From: Clostridia bacterium
GTDB taxonomy: Bacteria; Bacillota; Clostridia; Oscillospirales; QAMX01
Direction: 5' to 3'
Length of the DNA: 7,780 bases
NCBI GenBank assembly: GCA_024404415.1
Contig: JAKSPX010000061.1
Location: 1 to 7,780 of the forward strand
Below the pieces are notes generated by a model that searched no databases, was not told where the DNA came from, and was given only the letters and a program-made list of their open reading frames with translations. Shown in pieces: positions 6,151 through 7,780 of this stretch (within the stretch, counting starts at the first letter, position 1; every line of letters starts with the position of its first letter). The position numbers were made by a program, and so were the translations under genes.

Positions 6151-7173
6151 GTGAAAAAGTATCTCATCAGCGAAGAAGGTAAATTCTATAAGGCCAACCT
6201 CCACTGCCATACGAAGGTCTCGGACGGCGAACTGACGCCGGAGGAGATGAAGGCGCTCTATCTCCAAAACGGGTATTCCATCGTCGCCTTCACCGATCAC
6301 AACCATTTTGTGACGCACAACGACCTGACGGACGAGCGCTTTCTGGCCCTCAACGGGGTGGAAAATGCGGCGGATGAGGTGGGAAAACCGCGGTTTTACG
6401 ACCGGTGCTGCGACGTGTGTTTCATTGCGCTTTCGAGAGAGCGGAAGCTCCATCCCCTGCAGGATGAAAACGACGTGAAGGGCGACGGGGAGTATGCCCC
6501 CTTCGTCTCTCCCTACACGCCCGAGGGCGTCAATCACATGATCGCGACCGGCGTGAAAAACGGCTTTTTCGCGACCTACAACCATCCGACCTGGTCGATG
6601 GAAAACTACACGCGGTACATGGCCTACCACGGCATGCACGCCATGGAGATCTTCAATTATTCAAGCGCCGTGGACGGCTACAACGAATATAACCCCGATA
6701 TTTACGACGATAAGCTTCGCGCGGGAGAAAAGCTTTTCTGCATCGCGACCGATGATAACCACAACCGCGCGCCGCATTCCCGCCACTGGGATTCCTTCGG
6801 CGGTTTCACCATGATCAAGTCCCCCTCGCTTTGCTATGAGGATGTGACGTCGGCGCTCCTGAAGGGCGATTTCTACGCCTCCCGCGGCCCGATCATCAAG
6901 GCGCTTTGGCTCGACACCGAGGACGGGAGCATCCATCTGGAATGTGAAAAAGCCAAAAAGATCGTTCTGACCCGCGGCGGCCGCCGCTGCCGGGCGATCT
7001 ACGCCGAGGAAGAGGGCGTGGAGTACCTCACCGAGGTGAAATGCAGCGTCAACCCGACGGATATCTATTTCCGCGCGACGGTCTTTGACGAAAACGGCAT
7101 GACGGCCGATACCAATGCCTATTACGTCGACTCGCTGGGAATAGACTTCTCCCGTCAGATCTATGAGGAATAA
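6151..7173 (+). CDS. PHP-domain metal-dependent phosphoesterase
   Basis: 340-residue member of the PHP (polymerase and histidinol phosphatase) superfamily, which hydrolyses phosphoester bonds using a cluster of metals; the substrate here is unknown. Metal ligands are visible in order: NLHCHTKVSDG (16-26; His18, His20, Asp25), FTDHNH (47-52; Asp49, His50), GVEN (69-72; Glu71), NHP (144-146; His145) and ATDDNH (199-204; Asp201, His204). Residues about 250-335 form a beta-rich C-terminal extension (KKIVLTRGGRR, VKCSVNPTDIYFRA) seen in other stand-alone PHP proteins. The GTG at 6151 is used because GGGGGA lies about 7 nt upstream and the first in-frame ATG falls after the first metal motif. It is 21 nt downstream of the DUF362 gene, clearly the same operon. 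No signal peptide, so cytoplasmic. Confidence 0.92.
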   Translation: MKKYLISEEGKFYKANLHCHTKVSDGELTPEEMKALYLQNGYSIVAFTDHNHFVTHNDLTDERFLALNGVENAADEVGKPRFYDRCCDVCFIALSRERKLHPLQDENDVKGDGEYAPFVSPYTPEGVNHMIATGVKNGFFATYNHPTWSMENYTRYMAYHGMHAMEIFNYSSAVDGYNEYNPDIYDDKLRAGEKLFCIATDDNHNRAPHSRHWDSFGGFTMIKSPSLCYEDVTSALLKGDFYASRGPIIKALWLDTEDGSIHLECEKAKKIVLTRGGRRCRAIYAEEEGVEYLTEVKCSVNPTDIYFRATVFDENGMTADTNAYYVDSLGIDFSRQIYEE

Positions 7174-7190
7174 AAAAACGGGTATTGCGT

Positions 7191-7219
7191 AAAATCGGGA
7201 ACTCCCGTCAACCGATTTT
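7191..7219 (+). terminator. Possible weak terminator after the PHP gene
   Basis: AAAATCGG (7191-7198) pairs with CCGATTTT (7212-7219) around a 13-nt loop, the right arm ending in TTTT. A competing pairing, ACGGG (7178-7182) with CCCGT (7204-7208), uses the loop, so the two stems exclude each other. The structure is short and AT-rich, so termination may be partial and read-through into the lipoprotein gene is possible. Confidence 0.35.
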
Positions 7220-7225
7220 CGTCTA

Positions 7226-7231
7226 TATACT
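7226..7231 (+). promoter_or_regulatory. Possible -10 element before the lipoprotein gene
   Basis: TATACT lies 28 nt before the ATG at 7260, at a sensible distance. No recognisable -35 is found 16-18 bp upstream, so the call is weak; the gene may also be reached by read-through from the PHP operon. Confidence 0.3.
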
Positions 7232-7259
7232 ATCATTACCATTTTGGGAGGTCAAAAAC

Positions 7260-7780
7260 ATGAAAAAAATCATCGCACTTCTCGTTCTCTCCGCCATGCT
7301 TCTCTCTCTCGCTGCCTGCTCGGGTAAAGCGGAGGAAGAAGACACGCCGGTCATCGACGACGGCGCCGCTGCAGGCGGCTGGACGGTCAACGCAGACGAG
7401 GAAGGCTCCATTCCTGACGACGTGAAGGAAGCCTTTGATGCGGTGCTCGAAGATATGGACGGCGCCAAGCTGGAACCGATCGCTCTGCTCGGCACGCAGG
7501 TCGTTGCCGGCACCAATTCCCTGATCCTCTGCAAATCCACCCCTGTGACGCCCACCGCGGGAGCCAAGTGGGTTCTTGCGAGACTCTACGCCGGTGTTGA
7601 TGGAACCAATGAGATCAAGACGGCCGACTTCAATTTCGCTTCCTACCGTGACGCGGAATCCGAAGGCGTTGAAAAGGAAGCGCTCTGCGGCGGCTGGCAC
7701 GTCGCGGACGAGATCGCCGAAGCCACGCTGGACGAAAGAGCACAGGCGGCTTTTGACGGCGTGACCGCAGGTCTCATGGG
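7260..7780 (+). CDS. Lipoprotein with cystatin-like QVVAG repeat domains, 3' end outside window
   Basis: 173 full codons are visible. The N-terminus is a lipoprotein signal: MKKIIALLVLSAMLLS then LAAC (17-20), so Cys20 would be lipidated and the protein anchored on the outer face of the membrane. After an acidic linker (24-38), a domain begins with GGWTV (39-43), has an acidic amphipathic helix VKEAFDAVLEDM (55-66), then PIALLGTQVVAGTNSLILC (73-91) and KWVLARLYAG (103-112). The QVVAG pentapeptide and surrounding strand pattern match the inhibitory loop motif of cystatins (QxVxG). At 143-174 a second copy starts: CGGWHVAD then LDERAQAAFDGVTAGLMG, with the GGW motifs 105 residues apart. GGGAGG is 8-9 nt upstream of the ATG. 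Cystatin-like fold is fairly well supported; protease inhibition is inference, and a surface binding role is equally possible. Confidence 0.85.
   Translation, partial: MKKIIALLVLSAMLLSLAACSGKAEEEDTPVIDDGAAAGGWTVNADEEGSIPDDVKEAFDAVLEDMDGAKLEPIALLGTQVVAGTNSLILCKSTPVTPTAGAKWVLARLYAGVDGTNEIKTADFNFASYRDAESEGVEKEALCGGWHVADEIAEATLDERAQAAFDGVTAGLM

Noticed and set aside
5611..6639. Long open frame on the minus strand (342 codons) spanning the DUF362-PHP junction
   Set aside because: Shadow of two well-supported plus-strand genes; no recognisable motif or start signal.
1..7780. CRISPR array, tRNA, insertion sequence or phage remnants
   Set aside because: No regularly spaced repeats, no cloverleaf-like segment, no transposase or integrase motif and no terminal repeats were seen on either strand.

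Overview
The window looks like chromosomal DNA of a carbohydrate-degrading, fairly GC-rich member of the Firmicutes, most plausibly an uncultured gut or rumen Clostridia lineage. The evidence is strong GGAGG-type ribosome binding sites before nearly every gene, sigma-A-like promoters, an AraC-type regulator paired divergently with glycan-degrading enzymes, a Firmicutes-type luxS, and a lipoprotein with a short Gram-positive-style leader. The taxonomic guess is inference: there is no rRNA or other marker gene here.

Layout. On the minus strand, 2121 down to 1 holds a two-gene operon: a clan GH-A glycoside hydrolase (703-2121), translationally coupled through a TGATG overlap to a sialate O-acetylesterase-like SGNH hydrolase (SASA/DUF303 type) that runs off the left edge. 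Neither has a signal peptide, so both probably act in the cytoplasm on imported, acetylated oligosaccharides. The 202-bp divergent region 2122-2323 carries a promoter for each side and a candidate inverted pair of operator-like 12-mers. On the plus strand follow an AraC-family regulator (2324-3103), a 261-residue protein of unknown function with TIM-barrel-like periodicity (3121-3906), and luxS (3979-4437), closed by a strong stem-loop terminator (4448-4485).

A second plus-strand unit starts at a good promoter (4543-4571). It encodes a DUF362 protein with an unusual cysteine-rich C-terminal half (4624-6129) and, 21 nt downstream, a GTG-started PHP-domain metal-dependent phosphoesterase (6151-7173). 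After an 86-nt gap with hairpin potential, a lipoprotein gene (7260 to beyond the right edge) begins. It carries a cystatin-like QVVAG motif and the start of a second copy of the same domain.

How the parts relate. The left half reads as a small regulated glycan-utilisation locus: regulator, deacetylase, glycosidase and probably the unknown barrel protein. LuxS is a housekeeping and signalling enzyme of the activated methyl cycle that happens to sit behind it. The DUF362-PHP pair looks like a separate operon of unknown pathway, and the cystatin-like lipoprotein is a separate cell-surface gene. Every gene-free stretch is shorter than 300 bases; no tRNA, rRNA, CRISPR array, insertion sequence or attachment site was seen. 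I did not find clear evidence of a new multi-gene system. The least explained items are the cystatin-like repeat lipoprotein, the DUF362 C-terminal half and the 3121-3906 barrel protein.
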